NCBI GenBank assembly: GCA_039182515.1
Contig: JBCDCE010000031.1
Coordinates: 1 to 44,888, forward strand
DNA from: JBCDCE01 sp039182515
Lineage (GTDB): Bacteria; Pseudomonadota; Alphaproteobacteria; Rhodobacterales; Rhodobacteraceae
Length of the DNA stretch: 44,888 nucleotides
Direction: 5' to 3'
Positions 1-7,836 of the stretch are shown here, one piece after another. A model generated the notes under the pieces. It was not told where the DNA came from. It did not search any database and saw nothing but the letters and a program-made list of their open reading frames with translations. Position 1 is the stretch's first letter; each line of letters begins with the position of its first letter. Both the position numbers and the translations under genes were made by a program.

Positions 1-119
1 CACCCGACCGCGGGCGTCGGGCTGAAAGCCCCCGCCCAGGGGGGCGGTTGGGGGCTGGTCGGCTTCGCCTCCCGGGAGCGATTGGTGAGCCGCGAGATTC
101 TGGTTTCATAGACAGCACT
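1..119. other. window edge, possible tail of a truncated plus-strand gene
   Basis: No complete gene is visible here. The plus-strand frame starting at base 1 stays open for 36 codons and stops with TAG at 109-111. It could be the C-terminus of a gene that begins outside the window, but 36 open codons in GC-rich DNA are not strong evidence, and the frame starting at base 3 is also open. If it is a gene, it would converge with the efflux gene that ends at 120. I see no recognisable motif. Confidence 0.2.
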
Positions 120-1310
120 CTAAGCCGCACGGGCACGCGTCAGGTGAACCGCCCAAAGCGCAAGCAAGAACCCCAATCCAGCTGCACTGAGCATTAGCAT
201 CAACAGCATCTCAGCGCCTTTTTCTGGGCCTATCATTGCGCCGGTGATTGCCGTTAAAATGGCGCCCATCCCAACGACAATGGCCCCACTGAGGCCTGCC
301 GCGCTGCCCGCCAAATCAGGCCGGACAGACATGGCGCCCGCGCTGCTGCCTGGCACCGTGAGCCCATTGCCCAGACCCGCAAAGCAGGTACAGGCGAAGA
401 AGACAGGTGCTGAAACATCTCGAGAAAACAACAAGATGAGCCCCAAAACCAACCCAAAGAGCGCCACCACGCGCCCCCCAAGCATCAACTGCGCAGAGGA
501 GAAATTTTTGCCAAAACGGCCTGACAAAAAGCCGCCCAACATAAAGCCAACCGTGATCGTGCCGATATAGACCCCAAGCTGGCCCGTGGTGAGCCCAAAG
601 CGGGTCTGGGCCACCAAGGGCGCACCGGTCAAAAAGATATAAAAGACGCCAATCGAGAACGCCCCGCAGAGCGCATAGGCCCAAAAGAGCGGCGCGCGGA
701 GCAAAGCCAGGGCCTCAAAGGGGTCGCCTGGGCTGAGAGAGGCGCGTGCGGGCTTTGTCTCGCCGAGATCCATCCAACAGAGCCCAAAGAGCAAGAAGCC
801 GGACACGGCGTAGAACACAAAAACCGAGCGCCACCCAAAGGCTACGTCCAGAAAGCCGCCCAGCATGGGCCCCAACATCGGCGCAAGCGCCATCGACATG
901 CCGATATAGCCGATCAAACTTACCGCCTCGCGCTCGGAGCGCGTGTCGCGCACAATGGCCATCGAGAGTGTGTATCCAGCCGTCATCCCGCCTTGCAGCA
1001 TGCGAAACACCAAAAAGGTCGTGGCATCCTGCGCCACAACGCAACCCACCGAGGCACAGGCAAAAAGGGCTGTCGCAACAAGCAAAAGCGGGCGTCGCCC
1101 AACGCGATCAGACAGCGGACCAATGCAAAGCTGGATCACCGCCGTGACCGCCAAATACCCCGAAACCGCCCAAGCGATCGTTGCATAATCGGTCTGCAGA
1201 TCCGCCGCGATGCCCGCGAGCGACGGCATGAACATATTCAGCGACAGCGGCGAAAACCCCGTGAGCAATACGAGCGTGATCAATGCAGGAGGTGTTTGAG
1301 CGGCGCGCAT
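120..1310 (-). CDS. Bcr/CflA-type MFS efflux transporter
   Basis: This encodes a 396-residue inner-membrane protein of the major facilitator superfamily, most like the Bcr/CflA drug-resistance branch, which exports small molecules by proton antiport. The sequence shows about twelve hydrophobic segments. The MFS motif A (GPLSDRVGRRP) lies at about residues 64-74 between helices 2 and 3, and length is normal for the family. The N-terminus (PLSLNMFMPSL) runs straight into helix 1, as in Bcr/CflA members, which supports the ATG at 1308-1310, although no strong ribosome-binding site precedes it. It diverges from the TRAP operon starting at 1436, so the 125-base gap must hold both promoters. The substrate cannot be told from sequence. 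The family call is secure. Confidence 0.88.
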   Translation of the reverse strand: MRAAQTPPALITLVLLTGFSPLSLNMFMPSLAGIAADLQTDYATIAWAVSGYLAVTAVIQLCIGPLSDRVGRRPLLLVATALFACASVGCVVAQDATTFLVFRMLQGGMTAGYTLSMAIVRDTRSEREAVSLIGYIGMSMALAPMLGPMLGGFLDVAFGWRSVFVFYAVSGFLLFGLCWMDLGETKPARASLSPGDPFEALALLRAPLFWAYALCGAFSIGVFYIFLTGAPLVAQTRFGLTTGQLGVYIGTITVGFMLGGFLSGRFGKNFSSAQLMLGGRVVALFGLVLGLILLFSRDVSAPVFFACTCFAGLGNGLTVPGSSAGAMSVRPDLAGSAAGLSGAIVVGMGAILTAITGAMIGPEKGAEMLLMLMLSAAGLGFLLALWAVHLTRARAA

Positions 1311-1435
1311 CGAAGAAGACCCAAAGTTTACGCCTCATCAGCGCATCTAAATCATAGTGGACAGCAAGAGCCTTCACCCATAGCAATATAACCAGCCATA
1401 AAAAGTCTAATCTTGAGCTTCCTAGGGAGGAAACC

Positions 1436-2476
1436 ATGACCTTACTTCGCAGAAACTTGCTGACTGTGGCCGCCGCAGCCGCCCTGAGCCTGGGCGCCAC
1501 TGCCACACTGTCTGTCGCCCAAGACGTGACCCTGCGCTTGCACCAGTTCCTGCCCCCGCAGGCCAATGTGCCCAAAAACATCATCGCGCCCTGGATCGAG
1601 CAGGTCCAAGAAGCCTCAGGCGGTCGCATCAAGATCGACAGCTTCCCCTCCATGCAACTGGGCGGCAAACCCCCTGAGCTGATCGGGCAAGCCATCGACG
1701 GCGTGGCCGACATTGTTTGGACCGTGTCCGGCTACACGCCAGGCCGCTTCCCACACACCGAAGTGTTTGAGCTGCCCTTCATGATGACCAATGCAGAGGC
1801 CACAAGCCGCGCTTATTGGGACATGGCTCAGAAATACATGGTGGACGGCGAGTTCTCCGATTTCCACCTTTTGGCCGCTTGGGTGCACGGACCTGGCCTG
1901 ATCCACTCGGCTGACCCCATTAAAATGCCCGAAGATCTCAACGGAGTGAAACTGCGGGCGCCGACGCGCGTGACCAACATGATGTTTGCCGGCATGGGCG
2001 CGACAGCCGTTGGCATGCCTGTACCAGCCGTGCCAGAAAGCCTCTCCAAAGGTGTGATCGATGGCGCTGTAATCCCATGGGAAGTCACCGGCGCGCTGAA
2101 AGTGCCTGAGCTTGTCACCAACCACCTCGAGTTCGGCGACGCCTCGCTTTACACAACCACCTTCCTCTTTGCGATGAACAAAGACGCCTACAACGCCATG
2201 CCAGACGACCTGCGCGCGATTTTAGACGCCAACTCCGGCGCAGAACTGTCGGCCTTTGCAGGCAAGCAGATGCAGCTCGATGATGGCCCGGCCCGCGAAA
2301 ACGCGCTGGATCTTGGCAATGACATCACCACGTTGAGCCCAGAAGAGGTTGATGCCTGGCGCGCCGCTGCGGCGCCAACGGTTGAGAAGTGGATCGCAGA
2401 AGTTGCGGACCAAGGCCTCGATGGTGCAGCATTGATCGAAGAAGCCAAAGCGCTGATCGCGCAATACACCAACTAA
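1436..2476 (+). CDS. dctP: TRAP transporter substrate-binding protein (DctP family)
   Basis: This 346-residue protein is the periplasmic receptor of a TRAP (tripartite ATP-independent periplasmic) uptake system. It has an N-terminal signal peptide (RR-containing n-region, Ala/Leu-rich core, likely cleavage after SVAQ near residue 29). A DctP-type domain follows, including the LRAPTR segment in which the Arg usually binds the substrate carboxylate, so a carboxylated substrate is expected. The start has an excellent ribosome-binding site (AGGGAGG, 7 bases upstream). It heads the operon dctP-dctQ-dctM-SDR. A stable hairpin lies directly after its stop codon, which fits higher expression of the receptor than of the membrane subunits. 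The substrate is unknown. Confidence 0.93.
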   Translation: MTLLRRNLLTVAAAAALSLGATATLSVAQDVTLRLHQFLPPQANVPKNIIAPWIEQVQEASGGRIKIDSFPSMQLGGKPPELIGQAIDGVADIVWTVSGYTPGRFPHTEVFELPFMMTNAEATSRAYWDMAQKYMVDGEFSDFHLLAAWVHGPGLIHSADPIKMPEDLNGVKLRAPTRVTNMMFAGMGATAVGMPVPAVPESLSKGVIDGAVIPWEVTGALKVPELVTNHLEFGDASLYTTTFLFAMNKDAYNAMPDDLRAILDANSGAELSAFAGKQMQLDDGPARENALDLGNDITTLSPEEVDAWRAAAAPTVEKWIAEVADQGLDGAALIEEAKALIAQYTN

Positions 2477-2485
2477 ACGCTCCAA

Positions 2486-2521
2486 AAGGACGGCTCCAGC
2501 ATTAAGCTTGGGGCCGTCCTT
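2486..2521 (+). terminator. intercistronic hairpin after dctP
   Basis: The arms AAGGACGGC (2486-2494) and GCCGTCCTT (2513-2521) are perfectly complementary. Inside them one G-T pair and two more pairs extend the stem to 12 bp, with a loop of about 12 bases. It lies 9 bases past the dctP stop and 30 bases before dctQ. There is no real T-run after it, so partial termination or mRNA 3'-end protection is more likely than full termination. Confidence 0.6.
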
Positions 2522-2551
2522 GACTGTCCCAACCTGCGCGCACACTCCTCC

Positions 2552-3133
2552 ATGCAAAATTTCGTAAACACTTTGGCCCGCATGATGGCCATCTTGGGCG
2601 GGCTTGTGCTGAGCGCGCTGATTGTGATGGTCTGCCTCAGCGTTTTGGGGCGCGGCGGAAATACCTTTGCCAATTGGGACGCTTTAGAGGCGGCCATGCC
2701 CGGCCTGTCAGCGGCTCTGTTGAGCACCGGGATCGGCCCGGTACCGGGGGATTTTGAAGTGGTCGAGGCTGGCATTGCCTTTGCGATCTTTGCGTTTCTA
2801 CCGCTCTGTCAGCTCAAAAACGCCCACGCGACGGTGGATGTCTTTACCTCGCTCATGCCAAAGTCTTTCAACACCTTCCTCAAAGCCTTTTGGGAGATTT
2901 TGCTCACGCTTGCGATCTTATTGATCACCTGGCGCTTGGGCGTGGGCTTGATGGACAAAATCGACAATGGCGAAACGACCTTCATTTTGGGCTTTCCCAA
3001 ATGGTGGGGCTATGCGGCGAGCTTTGTCGCAGCCCTCGTGGCCAGCTTTGTGGCGCTCTATTGCGCGACCATACGCACCCAAGCCGCGCTCAAAGGCCAG
3101 CCCAGCGTGCTCGACGCAGATGAGGCGCGCTAA
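2552..3133 (+). CDS. dctQ: TRAP transporter small permease (DctQ family)
   Basis: The 193-residue small membrane subunit of the TRAP system has four predicted helices (about residues 12-33, 68-86, 107-130 and 148-172), as in other DctQ proteins. It forms the membrane complex with DctM. Between helices 1 and 2 there is a longer loop (about residues 36-66) than in a minimal DctQ. The protein ends two bases before the dctM start, so the two are translationally linked. The start at ATG 2552 has only a weak ribosome-binding site. It is retained because the hydrophobic helix follows immediately and no better start is apparent. Confidence 0.88.
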   Translation: MQNFVNTLARMMAILGGLVLSALIVMVCLSVLGRGGNTFANWDALEAAMPGLSAALLSTGIGPVPGDFEVVEAGIAFAIFAFLPLCQLKNAHATVDVFTSLMPKSFNTFLKAFWEILLTLAILLITWRLGVGLMDKIDNGETTFILGFPKWWGYAASFVAALVASFVALYCATIRTQAALKGQPSVLDADEAR

Positions 3134-3135
3134 AC

Positions 3136-4635
3136 ATGTCGATGCTAGAGCTTGGCTTTTGGTCCTTTCCTGTTCTGCTCCTTCTCATCTTTCTGCGCGC
3201 GCCCATTGGGCTGGCGATGTTTGGCATGGGGGCGGCGGGGATTTGGCTGGCCCTCGGCTCGCCCGATGTTGTGTTGGCAAAGCTCAAGAACGAGAGCTTC
3301 AGCACCTTTTCGAGCTATTCGCTCACCATCATTCCGATGTTTTTGCTGATGGGCCAGTTCGCCACGCTTTCGGGCATGTCGAGCGCGCTCTTTAAGGCGG
3401 CCGAAAGCTGGCTCGGGCACCGCAAAGGCGGTGTTGCCATGGCCTCTGTGGGGGCCTGCGCGGGCTTTGGCGCGATCTGCGGATCCTCCTTGGCCACAGC
3501 AGCCACCATGAGCAAGGTCGCCCTGCCCGAGATGAAGCGCTATGGCTATTCGGGCGGCTTTTCCACCGCCACGCTTGCGGCAGGCGGCACATTGGGCATC
3601 CTCATTCCGCCGTCGGTGATCTTGGTCATCTATGCCATCCTCACCGAGCAAAACATCGCCAAGCTCTTCTTGGCCGCCTTCATTCCCGGGCTCTTGGCCG
3701 CCTTGGGCTACATGCTCACCATCGCGATCTATGTGCGCCTTTATCCAGATGCCGCCGGCACGCGGCCCCCAGTGCCTTACGCCGAGCGGATCGCAGCGCT
3801 TTTGAAGGTTTGGCCGGTGCTCTTGGTCTTTGGCGTGGTGGTGGGTGGCATTTACTTAGGTTGGTTCACCCCCACCGAAGGCGCCGCCGTGGGCGCCTTC
3901 GGAACCGGGCTCATCGCCTTTCTATCCGGCAATCTCACTTGGGCACTGTTTAAAGACGCGATCCTGGCCACGGCCTCCACCACCGGCATGATCTTTTTCA
4001 TCATCTTGGGGGCTGCTTTATACAACTCGTTTCTGGCCCTTACGCAGGTGCCACAAGAGCTTGCCAATTATGTGCTGGGCCTGGGCCTCACGCCCTGGCT
4101 CGTGCTCGTGATGATCCTGGTTTTCTATCTGATCTTTGGTTGCGTGATGGACTCGCTGTCGATGATCCTGCTCACGATCCCGATCTTCTTTCCGGTGATC
4201 TCCGCCATGGACTTTGGCCTTGTGGACCTCGCCGCCCTGCAAGCGGGCCTTGCCAACGAGGTGCTGGCCGCGGGCGTACCAGACGGCATGGGGCAGGAGA
4301 TGCTGGAGAGCATCAAAGCCGCGATAGCCAGTGGCGCAGAGCTCACACGCGAGCAGATGAAAGCGCTCGACATCCGCATGACCCAAGGCATGGCCAACCG
4401 CATTGAGGCCGAATACCTGGCCATCTGGTTTGGGATCTTGGTGCTTATTGTTGTCGAAGTGGGGCTCATCACCCCGCCCGTGGGCATGAACCTCTTCATT
4501 ATCAATACGATGGACAGCGAAACACCGATGATCGACACCTATAAATCCGTGCTCTTCTTTGTAGGATCGGATCTCTTCCGCGTGGCACTATTGGTGCTCT
4601 TTCCCTCCATCACGCTCTTTGTACTTACCCTTTAG
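3136..4635 (+). CDS. dctM: TRAP transporter large permease (DctM family)
   Basis: This 499-residue transport channel of the TRAP system takes substrate from the DctP receptor and moves it inward with sodium. Conserved DctM features include the N-terminal PIGLAMFGMG segment, the GTLGILIPPSV stretch (residues 151-161), FTPTEGAAVG (244-253) and the C-terminal GLITPPVGMNLF (443-454). The family is usually about 425 residues. The excess maps mainly to a charged, soluble-looking insertion at about residues 362-425, between the IPIFFPV helix and the IWFGIL helix. It begins two bases after dctQ ends. The SDR gene follows 21 bases later. Confidence 0.93.
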   Translation: MSMLELGFWSFPVLLLLIFLRAPIGLAMFGMGAAGIWLALGSPDVVLAKLKNESFSTFSSYSLTIIPMFLLMGQFATLSGMSSALFKAAESWLGHRKGGVAMASVGACAGFGAICGSSLATAATMSKVALPEMKRYGYSGGFSTATLAAGGTLGILIPPSVILVIYAILTEQNIAKLFLAAFIPGLLAALGYMLTIAIYVRLYPDAAGTRPPVPYAERIAALLKVWPVLLVFGVVVGGIYLGWFTPTEGAAVGAFGTGLIAFLSGNLTWALFKDAILATASTTGMIFFIILGAALYNSFLALTQVPQELANYVLGLGLTPWLVLVMILVFYLIFGCVMDSLSMILLTIPIFFPVISAMDFGLVDLAALQAGLANEVLAAGVPDGMGQEMLESIKAAIASGAELTREQMKALDIRMTQGMANRIEAEYLAIWFGILVLIVVEVGLITPPVGMNLFIINTMDSETPMIDTYKSVLFFVGSDLFRVALLVLFPSITLFVLTL

Positions 4636-4656
4636 CTCCTCGAAAGGCTGCGCGAT

Positions 4657-5421
4657 ATGGATCTCAACACCCAAGTGGCCCTTATCACAGGCGGCGGCAG
4701 TGGCCTGGGCGCAGCCACGGCCCAGCACTTCGCAGAACTTGGCGCAAAAATCGCGGTTTTAGATCTGAACTTGGAGGCCGCAAAGGCCATTGCAGAGCCG
4801 CTTGGAGGCTGCGCCATCGCCGCTGATGTGAGCGACGAGGCGGCGGTTGATGCCGCCATCGAGAGAGCCACCCAAGAGCTTGGCCAAGCCCCGCGCGTCG
4901 CCGTGAACTGCGCAGGCATTGCGCCCGCCGCCCGCATCGTGGACCGCGAGGGTAAAGGATCAGCGAGCGTCTTTGAAAGCACCCTCAAGGTGAATTTGTT
5001 TGGCACTTATCACGTCATGACCCATGCCGCGCGCCGCATGATGGCGTTAGATCCCATGGACACAGGCGAGCGCGGTGTGATCATCAACACTGCCTCCATC
5101 GCCTATCAAGACGGCCAGTTGGGCCAAACCGCTTATGCCGCCTCCAAAGGCGCGATTGCCGCCATGTGCTTGCCAGCAGCCCGCGAATTTGCCCGTACGG
5201 GCATCCGCGTGATGGCCATTGCGCCTGGGCTCTTTCGCACACCGATGATGGAGGCTCTTCCGCAAGAGGTCACGGACAAAATCGCCAGCAACATCCCCTT
5301 CCCCGCGCGCCTCGGCGCGCCGCAGGAATATGCCCGCACTGCCGCTCAGATCGTAGAGAACACTTATCTGAACGGCACCACGCTGCGCCTCGATGGCGCG
5401 GTGCGCTTGCCCCCGAAGTGA
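4657..5421 (+). CDS. short-chain dehydrogenase, HSD17B10/3-hydroxyacyl-CoA dehydrogenase-like
   Basis: This 254-residue cytoplasmic NAD(P)-dependent SDR is complete. It has the nucleotide-binding TGGGSGLG (residues 11-18), an acidic residue after strand 2 (VLDLN) favouring NAD, NCAG (84-87), and the catalytic Ser147 and YAASK (Tyr160, Lys164). The segment IAPGLFRTPM resembles type-2 3-hydroxyacyl-CoA dehydrogenases (HSD17B10 group), which oxidise 3-hydroxyacyl-CoA or secondary alcohols. It is the last gene of the TRAP operon (21-base gap, AAAGG ribosome-binding site), so it probably acts on the imported compound or its CoA derivative. It converges with the next gene after 21 bases. Confidence 0.85.
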   Translation: MDLNTQVALITGGGSGLGAATAQHFAELGAKIAVLDLNLEAAKAIAEPLGGCAIAADVSDEAAVDAAIERATQELGQAPRVAVNCAGIAPAARIVDREGKGSASVFESTLKVNLFGTYHVMTHAARRMMALDPMDTGERGVIINTASIAYQDGQLGQTAYAASKGAIAAMCLPAAREFARTGIRVMAIAPGLFRTPMMEALPQEVTDKIASNIPFPARLGAPQEYARTAAQIVENTYLNGTTLRLDGAVRLPPK

Positions 5422-5442
5422 GGCCTGCACACCGCGATAGCT

Positions 5443-5835
5443 TTAAGCAACCTCTGGTTTGCGCCAGACCAAAAAGATCGCCACAGCACCAAGCACTGCG
5501 AAGACCAAACCGGCCACAGCCGCGTCTCCCGGTCCTCCCATGAGCCCCATGAAAATGGCGTCATGCCCGTTCATGAACATCATGGCAAAGCCGCCGATCA
5601 TCACGAGATGACGCTCGCCAACAACGGCCCCAATCAGAGCAATGAGGATAAGCGTGAGCTGACGCCCCAAGAAGGCCCCTGCGGTTTGCCCCAAAGAGAG
5701 CGCCTCGCCCGTGAGCGTTGTCAGCCCAGGGTTCATATTTGGATTGCCGTAAGCCGGAATCGTCGCGGCGGCCATGGCAAGGGCCATCAAACCGATGAGG
5801 ATCCGGGCGATAAGGTGGTTTTTGTGAAAACGCAT
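5443..5835 (-). CDS. small integral membrane protein, family not recognised
   Basis: A 130-residue protein with about four hydrophobic segments: residues 9-27, a central one near residues 55-72, another near 76-95 and a C-terminal one ending in VWRKPEVA. The frame stays open upstream, but I place the start at ATG 5833-5835. That ATG has AAGGAG just upstream, and the extra upstream residues look like non-coding translation. The stretch containing GGFAMMFMNGHDAIFMG is methionine- and glycine-rich. I do not recognise the family and assign no function. It may be transcribed alone, from the 309-base gap on its right. Confidence 0.7.
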   Translation of the reverse strand: MRFHKNHLIARILIGLMALAMAAATIPAYGNPNMNPGLTTLTGEALSLGQTAGAFLGRQLTLILIALIGAVVGERHLVMIGGFAMMFMNGHDAIFMGLMGGPGDAAVAGLVFAVLGAVAIFLVWRKPEVA

Positions 5836-6144
5836 GATCGTCTCCTTAAGTGTGGCAGACCTCACCCCCAAGGCCTCAAGAGGCCCTGAAACGGCGCGAC
5901 ATCTGTGGAAAGCCCGGCTCAAACCGCCGGAGATAGGATGTGGCCGCAAAGAGCACCCGGGTAAGAAGCGCCGCCCTACGGCCACAAGGGGATATGCTTT
6001 GGGATGCAACAGCCCGAAACACTGTGGAGATGTGTGTGCATCACCGCTTTTAGCGCTGCACAGAACACAGGTCCTGCACAGCGCTTCGGCCTCTTCCCCT
6101 AGGAGGCCGGAGACCGTTTCGCGATCAGTTCCGTGAGTGACGGG
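5836..6144. other. 309-base intergenic region with two inverted repeats
   Basis: No gene is supported here. Two inverted repeats sit near the VPLPA-CTERM gene's 3' end. GCGCTG (6053-6058) pairs with CAGCGC (6079-6084), and CGGCCTC (6087-6093) pairs with GAGGCCG (6103-6109) across a 9-base loop. The second lies 35 bases past that minus-strand stop codon and may help end its transcript, though it lacks a U-tract. The left part must hold the promoter for the small membrane protein. I see no clear -35/-10 pair. Confidence 0.45.
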
Positions 6145-6798
6145 TCAACGCTGAGACGTGCGGCGCCGTGCGAGCCCGAGCCCACCGAGACCGGCCAGCA
6201 ACAAAGGCAGCGCCGCGGGTACAGGCACAGCAGAGACGTCGATGGTCAAAGATCCACCCGTGCCCACAGCATTAAGATCCGTGCCTTCGCCGACGCTGAC
6301 TAGGATGCCGCCGTTCGCAAAGGTGAAATCGGTTGGAAGACCAAGGCCAAAGGCGTCGATGGAGCTTACCGAGGTGCCAGCCGCAACGATTTCAACATCC
6401 GCTGCAAAACCCAGCGTGAAAGACGAAATCGCAGCCGTTGCGATGCGCTCGTTGAACTCGAAGTAGTATTGGTCAACGGTTGTGCTGTCATAAAGCGCGA
6501 TGCCGAGGTTGGCTGGATCGTTGACAAAGGTCATCGTCAGGCTGTCGGCTGTGAAATCCACATCATAGGTGCCAAAGGCAAACCCTGGCAGCTCCACACC
6601 GCTTTCGATTGCCACATTGGTTGCCGCATCCACCACAACCGCAGCGCCGCCTGTCACGGGCCCGCTGGTGAAGATGTTGACCGCTTGATCAACAGTTGTG
6701 AGCGTTGCCGCTTGAGCGCCCATAGCAGAGCCTGCAAGCACGGCCGCGCCCAAGAGCGCTTTTGCCCGCGCAGAGGTTGGTACCCAGTTTACTAACAT
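6145..6798 (-). CDS. exported protein with VPLPA-type C-terminal sorting signal
   Basis: A 217-residue exported protein. It has a signal peptide (Ala-rich core, likely cleavage after AMGAQA at residue 30) and a Thr/Val/Ala-rich beta-type middle. The tripartite tail from about residue 190 has VPVPAALPLLLAGLGGLGL followed by ARRR. This is the Rhodobacterales variant of PEP-CTERM (VPLPA-CTERM), a signal that exosortase-type proteases are thought to process during surface display or release. The start at ATG 6796-6798 is preferred over the longer frame because it has GGGGA upstream and begins the signal peptide properly. No exosortase gene is in the window. The role of the mature domain is unknown. 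Confidence 0.82.
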   Translation of the reverse strand: MLVNWVPTSARAKALLGAAVLAGSAMGAQAATLTTVDQAVNIFTSGPVTGGAAVVVDAATNVAIESGVELPGFAFGTYDVDFTADSLTMTFVNDPANLGIALYDSTTVDQYYFEFNERIATAAISSFTLGFAADVEIVAAGTSVSSIDAFGLGLPTDFTFANGGILVSVGEGTDLNAVGTGGSLTIDVSAVPVPAALPLLLAGLGGLGLARRRTSQR

Positions 6799-6893
6799 TG
6801 AAATTCCCCATTTCAGTTTTTGTGTTGGATTACAGAAAGATACGAAGGCAGGCTTATCCAACTTTAAGCCCGCCCCTGAAGCTGACCCTAAGA

Positions 6894-7385
6894 TCAGCCG
6901 TGGTAAGCTTTGCTCACTGCAAAGCTGTCTTCAAACCAGTGCCAGAGCACAACTTGGCCATCGCGCACTTTGGCGCGCAGCGCGAAGGTGAACTCACCGA
7001 TTTCTTTGCCAGAATGCGGTGTGATGCCGTTCATCACACCGAAAACAGCAACCGTGTCGCCCGAGGCAAAGGCATCCGTGTTTTCCCACTTGGTCGTGGT
7101 CAGATTTGCGCCAAAGACCTGCAAAAATTCGAAAATAGCCTCTTTGCCACGGGTTTCGCCGATCCATGGCAGCGTTTTGTCGCCTTCGTTGTGCCAGACC
7201 ATATCGTCAGCCATGAGAGCAGACATCTTGTCCATATCGCCGCCGCCCATTGCGCCCATAAAGGCCATGACAGTGTCAAATGAAGTTTGTGAAGTTGCGT
7301 CCATGTCTTGTGCTCCTGCGTGTTTTGCGAGGATCAGTGCCAAAGCGGCACCGACCGATGACGCTAAAAGAGTTCTGCGATGCAT
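6894..7385 (-). CDS. exported NTF2/SnoaL-like protein
   Basis: A 163-residue protein with an N-terminal export signal that starts MHRRTLL and is followed by an Ala/Leu core ending at AGAQ near residue 26. The twin arginine makes Tat export possible. The remainder is a SnoaL/NTF2-like fold of about 130 residues: an initial helix with MAFMGAMGGGDMDKMSALMADDMVWHNEG, then strands with LPWIGETRGKEAIFEFL and KVRDGQVVLWHWFED. Such folds bind small molecules or act as isomerases or hydrolases. The substrate cannot be assigned. A good ribosome-binding site (GGAG) precedes ATG 7383-7385. The gene stands alone or pairs loosely with the DUF2218 gene 46 bases upstream. Confidence 0.75.
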   Translation of the reverse strand: MHRRTLLASSVGAALALILAKHAGAQDMDATSQTSFDTVMAFMGAMGGGDMDKMSALMADDMVWHNEGDKTLPWIGETRGKEAIFEFLQVFGANLTTTKWENTDAFASGDTVAVFGVMNGITPHSGKEIGEFTFALRAKVRDGQVVLWHWFEDSFAVSKAYHG

Positions 7386-7431
7386 TGTGAGGTCTCCTTT
7401 AATGAGAGTGGATTGAGCGAAAGGGCCAAAA

Positions 7432-7719
7432 TCATGGGTTTTGCATCCTCCATTCGAGCGCGGGATTTTCCCGAAAAGCGAAGCGTTCGAGGTGGCGCGT
7501 CATTATCTCTTCAACTTCTTTGAGAGCTGTTAGATCATCTGCTTGCGCCTGTAAATCCAAGCAATCGGCTCGGACCATCATATTGCAGCTTCCAAAAGGG
7601 AACTGCACCAAACCTTCATTTGCATCACAGCGAGTTTTCGCCTTTGTGCCAAAGTGTTGGCACAGTATTTTTAAGTAGCGAGGCGCGCCGTCTGTCTTAA
7701 AAGATGCGAAGGTTTTCAT
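7432..7719 (-). CDS. DUF2218 domain protein
   Basis: A 95-residue cytoplasmic protein matching the whole DUF2218 family. Features are an N-terminal FKTDGAPRYLKILCQHFGTKAK, the central VQFPFGSCNMMV, and the C-terminal HLERFAFRENPALEW. DUF2218 proteins are small and of unknown biochemical role, and are often found near metal or siderophore genes in other genomes. Here no siderophore gene is adjacent. The start at ATG 7717-7719 has no strong ribosome-binding site, but family length agrees. The promoter must lie in the AT-rich 7720-7836 gap. Confidence 0.8.
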   Translation of the reverse strand: MKTFASFKTDGAPRYLKILCQHFGTKAKTRCDANEGLVQFPFGSCNMMVRADCLDLQAQADDLTALKEVEEIMTRHLERFAFRENPALEWRMQNP

Positions 7720-7836
7720 TATTTCTATTCTAATTTACCGTAAAGTCACATTAGCCAGAGCCCGCGTATATTCCAATTCCCTGATTTCAGATCCAATTGT
7801 TCGGCGAGGCCGAACGATCGCCGCAATGCCCGCGCG

